In this document: positions 24,197 to 24,573 of the stretch, piece by piece
How positions within the stretch are numbered: position 1 is the first letter of the stretch
Layout: each line of letters begins with the position of its first letter
Assembly: GCA_964444885.1 (NCBI GenBank)
Contig: CAYUIZ010000038.1
Coordinates: 1-24,573, forward strand
Length of the DNA: 24,573 nt
From: CAYRGQ01 sp964444885
Lineage (GTDB): Bacteria > Bacteroidota > Bacteroidia > Sphingobacteriales > Sphingobacteriaceae
Reading direction: 5' to 3'
Notes under the pieces: model-generated
Seen by the model: the letters and a program-made list of their open reading frames with translations, nothing else
The model's database searches: none
What the model was told of the DNA's origin: nothing
Made by a program: the position numbers and the translations under genes

Positions 24197-24486
24197 AACG
24201 CCCCGTCGATTTATCGGAAAACGCCATCGAAACTTTCGATGCCATTTGTATGCAAATAAACGATCGGTTTGCGGAAAGGTCGGAAAAGCGTTTCGAGAAG
24301 AGCACGGTGAAAATACTAGAACTGATCAGCAAAAATCCTTACCTATACGAAGCCACAGCTTTTGACCCCAACATCAGACGTGCTTTGATAGACAAACTGT
24401 CGTCTGTATTTTATGAAGTAAAGGAAGACCGAATTCAGGTACTCTTCTTTTGGGACAATCGGCAGGAACCTATGGAATTCGGATGA
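24190..24486 (+). pseudogene. RelE/ParE-family toxin frame lacking a standard start codon
   Basis: The frame ends FFWDNRQEPMEFG and contains KNPYLYEATAFDPNIRRALIDKLSSVFYEV, the typical Bacteroidota RelE/ParE toxin core. RelE/ParE toxins are mRNA- or gyrase-directed growth inhibitors. The first ATG (24250) yields 78 residues and misses the first strand and part of helix one. The same frame runs further upstream to the TAA at 24187-24189 and reads VDLSENAIETFDAI, the expected N-terminal segment, which brings the total to about 99 residues, the family norm. No ATG, GTG or TTG lies in that stretch; only ATT (24244) and ATC (24226) could act. So the toxin has either lost its start codon, uses a rare start, or is a truncated 78-residue product. 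The antitoxin stop overlaps this frame at 24194-24196. Confidence 0.6.
24225..24241. repeat. Perfect 17-base palindrome in the toxin's start region
   Basis: CATCGAAA-C-TTTCGATG has eight-base arms about a single central base. It covers the codons for AIETFD of the toxin frame, nine bases before the first ATG. It could be an antitoxin operator or a structure hiding the start, or be chance. Confidence 0.5.
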
Positions 24487-24573
24487 CCTACCCTATTAAA
24501 GACTGAATACAACAATACCCCGCCTTCCCGCACGGCCTCTTACAGCCCTGATCCTTGGCAACGCTGATGCCAG

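Overview
The window looks like a chromosomal segment of a Bacteroidota bacterium, probably of the Sphingobacteriaceae type. The reasons are a SusC/SusD pair with a DUF1735 lipoprotein, TAnnTTTG-type promoters placed almost against start codons, almost no Shine-Dalgarno sites, CarboxypepD_reg-like surface proteins and a DUF2683-type antitoxin. The genus is not decidable from the sequence alone. No rRNA, tRNA, CRISPR array or transposase gene was seen.

Layout: (a) 1-1153, minus strand: prfB (release factor 2) with an intact programmed +1 frameshift. (b) 1464-7560, plus strand: rlmD (23S rRNA m5U methyltransferase), a conserved small protein, a secreted CarboxypepD_reg-like protein, a glycine-zipper/OmpA lipoprotein ending in a strong terminator, a secreted alpha/beta hydrolase and hemW. 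(c) 7636-12518, minus strand: radA, a four-helix-bundle (S23-type) gene bracketed by short inverted repeats, an M19 membrane dipeptidase, and a serine beta-lactamase-like protein carrying an orphan GH3 C-terminal-like domain. (d) 12606-15738, plus strand: a protein with a phage-style GNAT-like domain, a Gfo/Idh/MocA oxidoreductase with terminator, and a MiaA-family tRNA prenyltransferase. (e) 16111-23781, plus strand: a possible 38-codon leader ORF, SusC, SusD, a DUF1735 + F5/8C lipoprotein, a terminator, and an M60 (enhancin-like) lipoprotein metallopeptidase. (f) 23987-24486, plus strand: a DUF2683-like antitoxin and a RelE/ParE-type toxin whose reading frame continues upstream of its first ATG without any standard start codon.

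How the parts may work together: region (e) reads as a compact outer-membrane glycoprotein-utilisation locus. The M60 protein would cleave O-glycosylated protein, the F5/8C protein would hold glycan at the surface, and SusCD would import the products. No glycosidase or local regulator is present. In region (c) the beta-lactamase-like protein and the dipeptidase are 17 bases apart and both are exported, which suggests joint action on cell-wall or dipeptide substrates. The points most worth a second look are the M60-SusCD locus, the toxin with no start codon, the bracketed S23 gene in front of radA, the truncated GH3-beta-lactamase, the phage-style domain protein, and the repeated promoter-at-the-start-codon arrangement.
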